Assembly: GCA_051650105.1 (NCBI GenBank)
Contig: JBOFIJ010000010.1
Span: 1-58,381, forward strand
DNA from: CAMWXW01 sp051650105
GTDB taxonomy: Bacteria; Desulfobacterota; Desulfovibrionia; Desulfovibrionales; Desulfovibrionaceae
DNA length: 58,381 nt
Direction of reading: 5' to 3'
The notes beneath the pieces were generated by a model. The model saw only the letters and a program-made list of their open reading frames with translations, searched no databases and was not told where the DNA came from. Position 1 is the first letter of the stretch. Every line of letters begins with the position of its first letter. Positions 1-8,450 of this stretch are shown here, one piece after another. The position numbers and the translations under genes are program-made.

Positions 1-283
1 ATTCTGTACCAGATTCTATAAAATGTCCCTCTAAATCACTATGTATCTTCTTAACAATTGCTTTTTTGCTTGCAAATATCGGCTTCTTATTTTTCTCCCT
101 TTCTACTACGGCTAACTCTGTCGCGGGAATTTCTTTCCACGTCCCAAGAGCTGGATATACCACTGTTCCCTCTTCTAGGCCACCAAAAAATACCTTACCA
201 GAGCATTTTGAATATACTGTTATCACCTCGTATGGCTCTTTCTTTATTTCCTCCACAAGAACACTTATATCTAATAGCATCAT
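1..283 (-). CDS. Biotin carboxyl carrier-like protein, partial
   Basis: Translating the minus strand from ATG at 283 gives an open frame that runs off the window edge, so the C-terminus, where the biotinylated lysine should lie, is not visible. The N-terminus begins MMLLDISVLVEEIKKEPYEV and continues into a beta-rich biotinyl/lipoyl-type fold with GTWKEIPA, KPIFASKKA and an IHSDLEGHF segment. That pattern is typical of the short biotin-attachment proteins beside the fused carboxyltransferase in Desulfovibrio-type operons. A good Shine-Dalgarno (AAGGAG, 289-294) lies 5 nt upstream and overlaps the stop codon of the carboxyltransferase, so the genes are very likely translationally coupled. Role inferred: carries CO2 on biotin between the carboxylase and carboxyltransferase. 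Family assignment is by recognition; the biotin site was not seen. Confidence 0.75.
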   Translation of the reverse strand, partial: MMLLDISVLVEEIKKEPYEVITVYSKCSGKVFFGGLEEGTVVYPALGTWKEIPATELAVVEREKNKKPIFASKKAIVKKIHSDLEGHFIESGTE

Positions 284-292
284 TCTTACTCC

Positions 293-2527
293 TTAACGAT
301 AATATAAACTATTACCACCCATTGTATACAAAGCCTGACGAATATTATTACGAGTTTCTCGTCTATCCCAAACACCTTGAATATGCCCACGAGATAACGC
401 TTTATATACACCATGGTAATCTGGGGGTATATCCATACCTATAGTCTCTTTTATTACCCCTCTTCCAGCAAAACCTATATTTGAAGAACGTATACCAAAT
501 TGATACGGAGAACAGCCAAGAAAACTTGCCAGTGGACCCGCATATGAATTGGTATCATATACAACAAGATATAATCCGCCTGCATCTATATATCTTCTCA
601 CAGCCATCGTACAACGAGGCATCTGAATAACTCCATTTACCCCCTCTTGAATACGTATACCAGCAGTACCGTGAACATATGCTATAAAGGGCTGATGCTT
701 TCTTTTGGCTAGCTCTGCTGCACGTATAAATTTTTCTCCCTCTGCAGAACCAACGGAACCACCTCTAAATGGAGCTATTAGCATTGCAACAACCACTTTA
801 ATACTATCTACTCTTGCTTCAAATGTTATACAAGAACTATTCTGATTTGTTTTCTCTTTGGCTTGAGATAGTTTTGCATCAAAGTTAGGGAACGAAAGAG
901 GATTACCCGCAACTATCTGCTTATTAAATTCTAAAATTGATCCATCATCGAATAAATTATTATAGCACCATTCGTATTCCATAGGAAAATGATGACCACA
1001 GTACATACAAACGCCTGCAAATTCACCATACAAATCCCTTGCCCACATATCTAAACAACCACATTCCTCTGAATTAGGACAACTTACAGCCCTATCTTCC
1101 TTCGCTTTTGGGCTTACATAACGCCATTCACCTCGTGCTGTTGAGGAATCCCACGTTGATAAACGGGTTAAACTATTTTGTGCATCCTCTGTTGATGGAT
1201 TATTCCTAAATAATCGCTTAACAGGTACAGATATTCCATGACTCAATGCCGATACCTCTGCTTCCACTTCTTCAAAAACCGTCGTTAATTTCCTTTTTTG
1301 TGCCCGTATTATTCTATATGTAAAATAAGAATAGATATCCCACCACCGCTGCTGAAAATACGATTGAACACGTGTGTATAAAGTACGCCTATCTACACCA
1401 GTATGTTGAGACATCTTTCTAAATTTCTTATGACGCCTTTTTACCAAACGATGCTTCTCTCTTTTCGACATCTCCCATGTAATTGAAAATGAATCCAATT
1501 CAATTTCAGAACCTTCCTTTTGCACAACCCTTGTTCTAAGAGGAGACAACACCCTTACAGACAATAATACTTCATCTGTAGCACGTATTACTTCTTGACG
1601 TAAACGTTTAAAAAAATCATAATGATATGGTTTTGCTCCAAGGCTTGGTTCATTAATTATCCTATCTATATACCCCATACGAAGATTATCTTGTGCACCC
1701 ATACACAAATTATTTGCACACTGCTCTATTATTTCCTGCGAAACTCTTTCTCCTGGCTTCACCCTACCCTCTATCGCCGCTGCACCTTCTGGAGAAATTA
1801 CGGAATAATAGCCATGCGATAACATTAATCGCACATCTGCTAAAGATACCGCTTCTGCACCACCAGAGCCACCCTCTGAGAAAATAGATATTACAGGAAC
1901 CGTTAAATTAGACATCTCATATAAATTTTTTGCTATTTGTTGACCCGCTCCTGGAGTATCCTCTATAGGATATGCCCCTGGAGTAAAAACATATGTATGT
2001 ATTGGAATACCCTCTGTTTCAGCAACATTCATGTAATGCAATGCTTTGGCATTACCAAATGGCTTTGCAGAACCACCGTTCCTATATTCTTCACCATGGC
2101 CCTTCTCATGCCCTATTACCATAACAGCCTGATTAATATACTTAGACCCTCTCTTGCGTGTTATATATGCCCTTGCTATTAACACACCAGGGTCTATACT
2201 ACATTCATCTTTACCACCTATTTCTGTATAATTATCATACACATTTTCCAAAATATCTCGCAAACACACACGCTGAGAATGCCTTACTATTCTTACCTTA
2301 TTCATTGCCGACAATACTTCATCAAGTTGTCTTTCTGTTGTTGTAAATATTTGATCTGCTCTTTCTAAATATGCTTTCACATCTGGAGCAGAAATGTCTA
2401 CTAAATTTTTCACCTCTTGATATGTCTTTTCTAAGACTATAATTGTACCCTGACGCTCCTCTAAGAAAATGTCTTTTATATACTCCAATCGACTAGATAA
2501 TTCTTGTAATTTCTTCACATTTTCCAT
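293..2527 (-). CDS. Fused acetyl-CoA carboxylase carboxyltransferase (AccA-like plus AccD-like)
   Basis: The 744-residue protein transfers a carboxyl group from biotin to an acyl-CoA, presumably acetyl-CoA, giving malonyl-CoA for fatty acid synthesis in the cytoplasm. The N-terminal part (about 50-320) is AccA-like, with GHEKGHG and SEGGSGGAEA segments. A basic linker follows. The C-terminal part (about 480-744) is AccD-like, with a four-Cys zinc-ribbon region (cysteines near 480-510, ending CMYCG), then GGSVGSAEGEK and GTAGIRIQEG. In E. coli these halves are two separate proteins; the alpha-before-beta fusion is characteristic of Desulfovibrio-type bacteria. It lies 15 nt after accC, with GAGGA about 8 nt before ATG. 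The substrate acyl-CoA cannot be told from sequence; propionyl-CoA is an alternative. Confidence 0.88.
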   Translation of the reverse strand: MENVKKLQELSSRLEYIKDIFLEERQGTIIVLEKTYQEVKNLVDISAPDVKAYLERADQIFTTTERQLDEVLSAMNKVRIVRHSQRVCLRDILENVYDNYTEIGGKDECSIDPGVLIARAYITRKRGSKYINQAVMVIGHEKGHGEEYRNGGSAKPFGNAKALHYMNVAETEGIPIHTYVFTPGAYPIEDTPGAGQQIAKNLYEMSNLTVPVISIFSEGGSGGAEAVSLADVRLMLSHGYYSVISPEGAAAIEGRVKPGERVSQEIIEQCANNLCMGAQDNLRMGYIDRIINEPSLGAKPYHYDFFKRLRQEVIRATDEVLLSVRVLSPLRTRVVQKEGSEIELDSFSITWEMSKREKHRLVKRRHKKFRKMSQHTGVDRRTLYTRVQSYFQQRWWDIYSYFTYRIIRAQKRKLTTVFEEVEAEVSALSHGISVPVKRLFRNNPSTEDAQNSLTRLSTWDSSTARGEWRYVSPKAKEDRAVSCPNSEECGCLDMWARDLYGEFAGVCMYCGHHFPMEYEWCYNNLFDDGSILEFNKQIVAGNPLSFPNFDAKLSQAKEKTNQNSSCITFEARVDSIKVVVAMLIAPFRGGSVGSAEGEKFIRAAELAKRKHQPFIAYVHGTAGIRIQEGVNGVIQMPRCTMAVRRYIDAGGLYLVVYDTNSYAGPLASFLGCSPYQFGIRSSNIGFAGRGVIKETIGMDIPPDYHGVYKALSRGHIQGVWDRRETRNNIRQALYTMGGNSLYYR

Positions 2528-2542
2528 ATATCATTCCTCTTC

Positions 2543-3967
2543 TTAATAACTTACCTTGAATTCTAGTAGAGCATCTGTTTGTTCGTCCAAAAATTCTCTA
2601 TTCGATTGTAACATTTCTCCTCTGTCATTTTTACCCTCTAATATCATTCTTTCTAAGAACTCTTTGCCTCTTTCTTTTACTTGCGATAAATCCTGACCCC
2701 ATACTATTGCTAATGCAAGGTTTGGATCAAATTCTATAGGTATATCATACTCTGCTTTTCTTGGAATATGAGTATATACCGAAACATTTTCAGATTCTTC
2801 CCAATCAAAACACTCTATTTTACCAACCCAAGGAGCAAATTTATGCTTAGGATCCTCTGCAATAATTCTATACTCTATACCAAAACCATCAAAACTAATA
2901 TCTGCTTGAGTGTATCCCAATGCCTCACCTAAACCCAAACGTATTTGCTCGGCCAATAAATCCACACCACCATGACCCTTTATTTTTGATATTCTCGCTG
3001 AAACACCGTTTTCCACCTGAATACGAGTATTTACTTCCATTAAATAAGGAATACCTCTTTGTGTTATTATCCACTCCCATGTCCCAATATTATCGTACTG
3101 AATTTTTCTTGCCATTGCTAAAGAATGCGCTATTATTTCGTCCATTACTTTTTGTGCATCAAACGTATAATGTATAGTACTTGGATCAAAGCCAGGCGCT
3201 ACCTCTATACGCTTTTGCAAACCTGTACTTTGTACAGAACAATTACGCGTTCCAAAGTGTACTGGATTTTTACCAGATCTATCTGAAAGAATTTGCACCT
3301 CTAAATGATTAAAACCCCTAATTCTTTGCTCTATAAGAACACCCTCATCCTTAAACTGTCGTAAGGCATAATTGCGTATTCTTCGGTATACAGATTTGAA
3401 TATATCTATATTACCTATCTCCTCTATGCCCATTCCACCACCACCAGCGGAAGCTTTAATAAGCACAACCGGATCCGTTATATTCTGTTTATACTGAAAA
3501 TCGAATAAGGCCTTTGCCACTCGTTCAGCTTCTACTTCATCATATATTGGTCTATCCGATCCTGGAACTGTCGGAACACCCAAACTTCTCGCTATTCTCT
3601 TAGTATTTATTTTATCACCAAGCTCTCGAATAACATTCCACGATGGACCTATAAATAATAATTTTCTTTCTCTTTCTGTAACCCTTCTTGCAAACCTATA
3701 ATCTTCCGCAAAAAAACCATAACCCGGGTGAATAGCTGTTGCACAAGACTCATCTGCAACACAGAGAAGTTCATTTGCATCATGGTATGATGATACCCTA
3801 TAAACAGAATTCTCTCCAGCAATGCTTCTTGCTAGTGAAATGTGCCCAGAAGCATAGTCTTCCTTCGTGTATACACACACAAACTCTATTCCTAATTTCA
3901 CACATGCTTGCACTATACGTACAGCTATTTCTCCTCTATTGGCAATTAGAATCTTATGTTTCTTCAT
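2543..3967 (-). CDS. accC: Biotin carboxylase, acetyl-CoA carboxylase subunit
   Basis: This 474-residue ATP-grasp enzyme carboxylates the biotin carrier using ATP and bicarbonate. The N-terminal signature ILIANRGEIAVR, the glycine-rich ATP loop KASAGGGGMGIEE (about residue 170-182) and the metal/biotin-site motif EVNTRIQVE (about 310) are all visible. Length is close to the usual 445-450 plus a short extension. A Shine-Dalgarno (AAAGGTG) precedes ATG. It is first of three acc genes (accC, carboxyltransferase, carrier), all close together on the minus strand. It begins 23 nt after the PilZ gene, so the acc genes may share a transcript with motA-motB-pilZ. Two of three carboxylase-family paralogues (pyruvate or propionyl-CoA carboxylase) have similar ATP-grasp domains, but the neighbouring fused carboxyltransferase supports an acetyl-CoA carboxylase. 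Confidence 0.9.
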   Translation of the reverse strand: MKKHKILIANRGEIAVRIVQACVKLGIEFVCVYTKEDYASGHISLARSIAGENSVYRVSSYHDANELLCVADESCATAIHPGYGFFAEDYRFARRVTERERKLLFIGPSWNVIRELGDKINTKRIARSLGVPTVPGSDRPIYDEVEAERVAKALFDFQYKQNITDPVVLIKASAGGGGMGIEEIGNIDIFKSVYRRIRNYALRQFKDEGVLIEQRIRGFNHLEVQILSDRSGKNPVHFGTRNCSVQSTGLQKRIEVAPGFDPSTIHYTFDAQKVMDEIIAHSLAMARKIQYDNIGTWEWIITQRGIPYLMEVNTRIQVENGVSARISKIKGHGGVDLLAEQIRLGLGEALGYTQADISFDGFGIEYRIIAEDPKHKFAPWVGKIECFDWEESENVSVYTHIPRKAEYDIPIEFDPNLALAIVWGQDLSQVKERGKEFLERMILEGKNDRGEMLQSNREFLDEQTDALLEFKVSY

Positions 3968-3989
3968 TTACACCTTTTCCCCTAGTGTA

Positions 3990-4370
3990 TTATTCTCTTT
4001 TTTTCCGTTTAATATACTCTTTTTGAATTTCTAATACTAGCTTAGATAATCGATATTCCATATCTTCCGTATTATCCTTAAATTCACAAGCAATTAATGA
4101 ACTTTCTTCTATAATCCTAACAACTTCTGCTTCCATCTTAGATATAAAGATATACTCCTTTAATAGTACATCAATTTTAATTTTTTGTCCAATCCAAAAA
4201 TCGTTTACCTTTTTTGTATTAAATGCTAGCCCTAGAAAACTTATGTCTTTCAAAAAGTAGACCTGAGCATTTTCTAAATTCTTTATTGCTATACTTCTTG
4301 GCGGCTCTACTCTATAGGCTCTTCTATGCTGAATCTCTTCTTCTGGAGTCATATCTTCCTTCTTTTTCAT
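3990..4370 (-). CDS. PilZ domain protein (probable c-di-GMP receptor)
   Basis: This 126-residue cytoplasmic protein is a single PilZ domain. Both c-di-GMP binding signatures are present: the RxxxR element (Arg16-Arg20, within RRAYR) and the D/N-x-S-x-x-G element (DISFLG, residues 42-47). The rest is a small beta barrel with a basic C-terminal helix. It overlaps the motB stop by 4 nt (ATGA), so the two are translationally coupled. The order motA-motB-pilZ is known in Desulfovibrio. The context suggests that it adjusts flagellar stator output in response to c-di-GMP, as YcgR does in enterics, but it lacks the YcgR N-terminal domain. That regulatory role is an inference. Confidence 0.87.
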   Translation of the reverse strand: MKKKEDMTPEEEIQHRRAYRVEPPRSIAIKNLENAQVYFLKDISFLGLAFNTKKVNDFWIGQKIKIDVLLKEYIFISKMEAEVVRIIEESSLIACEFKDNTEDMEYRLSKLVLEIQKEYIKRKKRE

Positions 4371-5086
4371 TTTACTACTCTCCTTTCCAAGACAAATTCT
4401 ATTCTTCTATTTTTTGCTTTATTTTCTTTTGTTGTGTTCGGATATAAGGAGTCTGTCTCCCCCAATCCAGTCGCTGTCAACCTGTGTGCAGGAATACCAT
4501 GCTCTATAAAATACCGCAAGACACTCACAGATCGCAGGGAAGAAAGTTCCCAATTATCTTTATAACGTGCCCCAGTGTTTGGTGCAACATTATCTGTAAA
4601 GCCCTTTATATTAATAGATTGATTTTTATTCTTGATAAAAATATCAAGTAATGGTGCCAATGCTTTTTCTCCCTCTTTAGAAAGAGATGTTTCTCCTAAA
4701 CCAAACAGAACTTCTGATGCCAATCGCAATGTAATAACACCCTCATCAAAAACTGCACCCACAACACCCTCTGTTCCATTCTTTGTTAAATATGTTTGCA
4801 TTTGATTAAATGTGCGCTCTTGGCTCTTTATTATTTGTTGACGCAACCTAATACTATCTAGTACAGATGTCGTTTGTGTGTTCATTGCACTTATTTGCCC
4901 TTGAACACTTTCCTTACCTCCAAAACTTGTTCGTATTGAGCTAAATGTTTCTGAATATTTTTCTACTTGTATTGTCGACATTGAATACAATAATATAAAA
5001 AATACCAACAATAATAAAGATAAATCCGCAAATGTCCCTATCCATTCTGGTGGAGATTCTTCCTCTTCTTTGTCATTATTTATCAT
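4367..5086 (-). CDS. motB: Flagellar stator protein MotB
   Basis: MotB anchors the flagellar stator to peptidoglycan and forms the ion channel with MotA. The protein has a short acidic cytoplasmic tail, one membrane segment containing the essential ion-binding aspartate (Asp21 in TFADLSLLLLVFF), a plug/linker, and a C-terminal OmpA-like peptidoglycan-binding domain with GFTDN, NWELSSLR and NRRIEFVLE. I chose the ATG at 5086 (239 residues, starting MINNDKEEEE), which overlaps the motA stop by 11 nt. A longer frame to 5131 adds 15 residues but would overlap motA by 56 nt. The residues around the aspartate do not clearly tell H+ from Na+ use. Confidence 0.92.
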   Translation of the reverse strand: MINNDKEEEESPPEWIGTFADLSLLLLVFFILLYSMSTIQVEKYSETFSSIRTSFGGKESVQGQISAMNTQTTSVLDSIRLRQQIIKSQERTFNQMQTYLTKNGTEGVVGAVFDEGVITLRLASEVLFGLGETSLSKEGEKALAPLLDIFIKNKNQSINIKGFTDNVAPNTGARYKDNWELSSLRSVSVLRYFIEHGIPAHRLTATGLGETDSLYPNTTKENKAKNRRIEFVLERRVVK

Positions 5087-5834
5087 TATCTGTACGCTCG
5101 CTTTGTGGCAAGAATGATGAAAGTTGTTCATACACTAACTGAGGAGAATTATTATCCAAAATACTCTTTGCACCTTCAAATATAATAAGGAGAACCAATT
5201 CTTCCTGCAAAGAACGTGAACGAAGTTTGCCAGAGAGTGGAATAAATATTAAATTGGCAAGAAAACTCCCATAGAATGTTGTCAATATAGCTACTGCCAT
5301 TGCTGGGCCTAGTGTCTCTGGATTTGACAGATTCGATAACATCTGCACTAATCCTACCAATGTCCCTATCATACCAAATGCTGGAGCAAATGAACCCAAT
5401 TTAGCAAATATATTAATAGATATATTATGCCTTCTTCGCATTGACAATATCTCTATTTCCACTGTTTTTGCTATTAACTCTGCTTTCGCATTATCAGATA
5501 TTAGCTGGCATGCCTTTTTAAGAATTACATTGTCTGTTTGTACTTTTTCAAGACCTAACAAACCCTCTCTTCTGCTTAAATCTGCTATGCTCACCATAGT
5601 CTCTACCATTTCAGCCAAATCCTTCTTCTTATAAAAAAGAACCTTCCCAGCACTTTTTATCGCTTGAAGAACTTCTTCAAATGGAAATGTCGCAAATATG
5701 GAAGCAAACGTTCCGCCTACAACAATAACCACACTCGGTAAATCTAAGAATACATGCGGATCTCCACCTAATATAATTGGTGAAAGCACCATACCAAAAC
5801 CTATTAAAAAACCTATTAATGTAAAAATATCCAT
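5076..5834 (-). CDS. motA: Flagellar stator protein MotA
   Basis: MotA is the four-helix stator subunit that couples ion flow to rotor torque. The 252-residue protein has two N-terminal membrane segments, a cytoplasmic domain with charged residues (RREGLLGLE, SMRRRHN) and two C-terminal membrane segments containing the family motif PAFGMIGTLVGL. A Shine-Dalgarno (GGGGAA) sits just before ATG at 5834. It heads motA-motB-pilZ, possibly continuing into the acc genes only 23 nt beyond pilZ. No other flagellar genes are in this window, so the motor must be encoded elsewhere. Confidence 0.93.
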   Translation of the reverse strand: MDIFTLIGFLIGFGMVLSPIILGGDPHVFLDLPSVVIVVGGTFASIFATFPFEEVLQAIKSAGKVLFYKKKDLAEMVETMVSIADLSRREGLLGLEKVQTDNVILKKACQLISDNAKAELIAKTVEIEILSMRRRHNISINIFAKLGSFAPAFGMIGTLVGLVQMLSNLSNPETLGPAMAVAILTTFYGSFLANLIFIPLSGKLRSRSLQEELVLLIIFEGAKSILDNNSPQLVYEQLSSFLPQSERTDNDK

Positions 5835-5859
5835 ATATTCCCCGTTGTAGAGTCTTCAC

Positions 5860-6557
5860 AACATATCGTCTATATATGAAATCTATTTAGCATTTTTATT
5901 ATTTTACTTTCTCTACATCATACGTCTCAATATACACAGTATCACAGCCACATTTTCTTAACGAAAAAATAAGAAACTCCACTTAAAAAATCATTTTTCC
6001 CATTGTGGAGTATAACTCTTACCTCACAACTACATATCGTTCTTAAATACAAAATAGCAACATATATCCCACAACAACTACTCAATTCTTCATAGTATTT
6101 CACTTATACTATCATCTTTATTCCATACATGGGCTCAGTAAACATAAATATACTCTGGTGTAATATTATATATTTGAAAATATCGCCTCTGGCAAAGAAC
6201 TTTTCCCTTTCTTTTAACAATAATACATATTCCTTCTCCTAATTGCCCACTCTCATTTTTCATAAAGTAAACTCAGAAATAAGAAAAATCACTACAAAAA
6301 ATAGCATTCTTGCCATTAATTCATTAACAGTACAACAATACATAGCCCTTATTGTTCCCCCAAAAGAGACAACTATCTATGTAAAATAATACATCATTTT
6401 TTTCATATATATCATACACACTGTATTACTTAGAAAAATAAGCAACTATACAGATACTCTGTTCTCTTCACAATACGAGATAGTATCAAAAAATTCTACG
6501 TATCCAACTATTCATATATTGATTTGATTTTATTTTACATTGATATATACTCTTCAT
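5860..6557. other. Intergenic region, about 700 bases
   Basis: The spacer separates divergent motA and the pseudouridine synthase gene. It is very AT-rich and I see no convincing coding frame, RNA or mobile element. The only structure noted is a loose inverted repeat (ACTCCAC at 5976-5982 and GTGGAGT at 6005-6011) about 145-175 bases before motA. The motA promoter should lie here but I could not place it with confidence. Confidence 0.5.
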
Positions 6558-7418
6558 ATGCAAGAATACTCTATTTCAAAAGAAGAAGATGGACAAAAAA
6601 TTTTACAATGTCTAAAAAGAAAATTTGATATCCCCACCACATTATTACACAAATTATTAAGAAAAGGGATTATTCGAAAAAATGGAAAACGAAGTAAAGC
6701 TTTCGATACCGTTTTTCAAAATGACATAATAAAAATCCCAACATCTTTGGAAAATACATGCCGTCTTATTAATTCATCTTCCTCGCATAGTATAAAAGAA
6801 TATATTTTTTTTGAAGACGAAAATATTCTTGCTATAAATAAACCCGCTGGACTCCCTGTACATAATGGAACAAGACATTCCGATTCTGTTATGTCTCGCG
6901 TAGAATATGAATTTCAAAAGCTCTCATTTATCCCAACTATTGCTCATAGACTGGATAAAGACACAAGTGGTATTCTTATACTCGCAAAAAATTATCGTAC
7001 TCTTTCCTATTTACATGAACAGTGGCGAGAACACCGTGTCCAAAAATATTATTTCGCTTGGGTTAGGGGAATTTGGAAAAATACACAACCAATACTACTA
7101 CAAGATACACTAATAAAAAAAGAGAAAGGGGTCTCTCTTGGTGAAGGAACAGAAGTATCTCTCACTGTGACACCACATAAATTTAATAAAAATTCCTCTC
7201 TTTTACACATTCTACTTCATACTGGGAAAACACACCAAATACGAATCCAGCTGGCTTCTAGAAATTTTCCCCTTCTTGGCGAAAACAAATATGCTAAAAA
7301 CAATAAAAAAATTAGTCCTCTTTACTTACATGCCACAGAAATACGCTTTCCTAATGGGCTACACCTTTCTCTTCCACCTCTTCACTGGACAGGGCTTTAC
7401 TCTACTAGACAAGAATAA
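6558..7418 (+). CDS. RluA-family 23S rRNA pseudouridine synthase
   Basis: This enzyme isomerises uridine to pseudouridine in RNA. An N-terminal S4-like RNA-binding region (about residues 10-60) is followed by the catalytic domain with INKPAGLPVHNGT, the hallmark HRLDKDTSG with catalytic Asp133, and a C-terminal HQIRIQLA segment. All fit the RluA/C/D family; the S4 domain and size favour RluC or RluD, but the target cannot be fixed. The frame could begin at TTG 6540, but ATG at 6558 (286 residues, MQEYSISKEE) seems more likely; neither has a clear Shine-Dalgarno. Confidence 0.85.
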   Translation: MQEYSISKEEDGQKILQCLKRKFDIPTTLLHKLLRKGIIRKNGKRSKAFDTVFQNDIIKIPTSLENTCRLINSSSSHSIKEYIFFEDENILAINKPAGLPVHNGTRHSDSVMSRVEYEFQKLSFIPTIAHRLDKDTSGILILAKNYRTLSYLHEQWREHRVQKYYFAWVRGIWKNTQPILLQDTLIKKEKGVSLGEGTEVSLTVTPHKFNKNSSLLHILLHTGKTHQIRIQLASRNFPLLGENKYAKNNKKISPLYLHATEIRFPNGLHLSLPPLHWTGLYSTRQE

Positions 7419-7760
7419 AAGATTGTTTTCAACAAAAACTATAGCCCACAGAATACTTAGGTTTATGGTTTTTTCTTTCCCTTTTCCCGTTTTTTATGGC
7501 CACTATATGCAACTCACAAGTATAGATTTCCTACTACAAAAAAACCACCACCTCTCCATCTATGGCAACAATAAAATGTGGCTCTTTTCCTAGCCCCTCG
7601 TTTCGTAATCCTTCGTAATATCTCCCCCTTTTTCCATCTTTTCGTTTGTTGATTTTCGTCGGCTTCCTTGGCGACTTTTTTGTTTTTCTGCACCAAGGTT
7701 TTTTCGTCAATGTAACAAATAAGAAAGCTATGAACGAAAACAACTTGACCATCGCAGCCA
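7419..7760. other. Start of the foreign-composition spacer; decayed reading frames
   Basis: Base composition changes after the pseudouridine synthase gene. Two overlapping minus-strand frames (about 7535-7810) share a lysine-rich stretch and an ending that reads HFIVAIDGEVVVF, which looks like a former small gene broken by frameshifts. I could not name the family. No intact gene is supported here. Confidence 0.35.
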
Positions 7761-7927
7761 ATGACCTGCTGTTTAACAACGTCTGAAGTCGCCGCAGTGC
7801 TCGGTATGCCAAAGGAGACTAGTAAAACGTATCGAGCCGACGGCCTCAGCCCTGCGCTTGCTACGTTCAAAGGGCTTGTGCATATCGCCTTTCTGACGTG
7901 AAGAAATGGCGCGACCAGTACGTGTGA
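7761..7927 (+). pseudogene. AlpA/excisionase-like helix-turn-helix protein, frameshifted
   Basis: From ATG 7761 the frame reads CLTTSEVAAVLGMPKETSK, the typical start of an HTH_17 (AlpA/excisionase-type, MerR-like) domain, and continues through RADGLSP and FKGLVH. It then hits TGA at 7899. Moving one base at about 7880-7885 restores the expected ending YRLSDVKKWRDQYV and stop at 7927. The two halves together match a complete small DNA-binding protein of about 55 residues, so this is a gene broken by a single-base deletion. Such proteins serve as excisionases or transcription activators in phages, plasmids and integrative elements. The segment is about 57% G+C over 7801-7860, far above the flanks. 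Confidence 0.7.
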
Positions 7928-8027
7928 ACCCCTGTCTGCGAGAAAAAATAGCTATGACGATCTTTTTGCTGAGCATTCTTTTACGTTTCCCAGCAAATTT
8001 TTGGAACACAGAAAATAAGAAAATAAT

Positions 8028-8373
8028 ATGAATAAGGCACATAATCTAGCACATACCGAAAATGCGAAATAATTTGCCGAGAAGACAATCTGCGCCCTCA
8101 ACAATTTTTCTCGCCGCACTCTCTTCGTGGTCGGCTCAGCGGGAAATATTGTCTTGACAGCTAGCATTTTCGCACTCTGCAACTTCGAGCATTCTTTACT
8201 CCTCAAAAAAATCCATTGCTTTACGAATTTCAACGAAAATAGCGATCCATATGGCGAACACGACTTCTTGGCAATAAATTCCAAGGGAATACTATTTCTT
8301 CACGTTCGACTAGTATAGCTTTCATTCGCCAAATACAGCTTCGTTAAGCCTAACCTCATTATGTATTGACGAT
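8028..8373 (+). pseudogene. DUF3768-family protein, decayed
   Basis: From ATG 8028 the frame reads MNKAHNLAHTENAK, then an in-frame TAA, then ICALNNFSRRTLF, GNIVLTASIFAL and FTNFNENSDPYGEHDF. The D-P-x-G-E-H-D-F core and the preceding LN-x-x-x-R-x-T-L segment are the recognisable pattern of DUF3768, a family of unknown function common on plasmids and accessory regions. After the frame ends at 8318 (TAG), the expected C-terminal pieces reappear in other frames (FDYYSF, then LIMY). It therefore carries at least one nonsense change and two frameshifts. It lies about 100 bases after the HTH pseudogene in the same orientation, suggesting one decayed accessory operon. Confidence 0.65.
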
Positions 8374-8450
8374 TCTGCTCGCAAAAGAATACTAACAAAT
8401 AGCAAAGAGAATGAAATGAAACACCAATCAACTCTAGAGCAGTTTTTTCT

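Noticed and set aside
58..444. A 128-codon plus-strand frame over the carrier and carboxyltransferase genes.
   Set aside because: It is antisense to two recognised genes with conserved motifs, and has no family resemblance or ribosome site.
7952..8284. A 110-codon minus-strand frame in the foreign island.
   Set aside because: It overlaps the DUF3768 pseudogene on the other strand, which has a recognisable motif (SDPYGEHDF); the minus frame has none.
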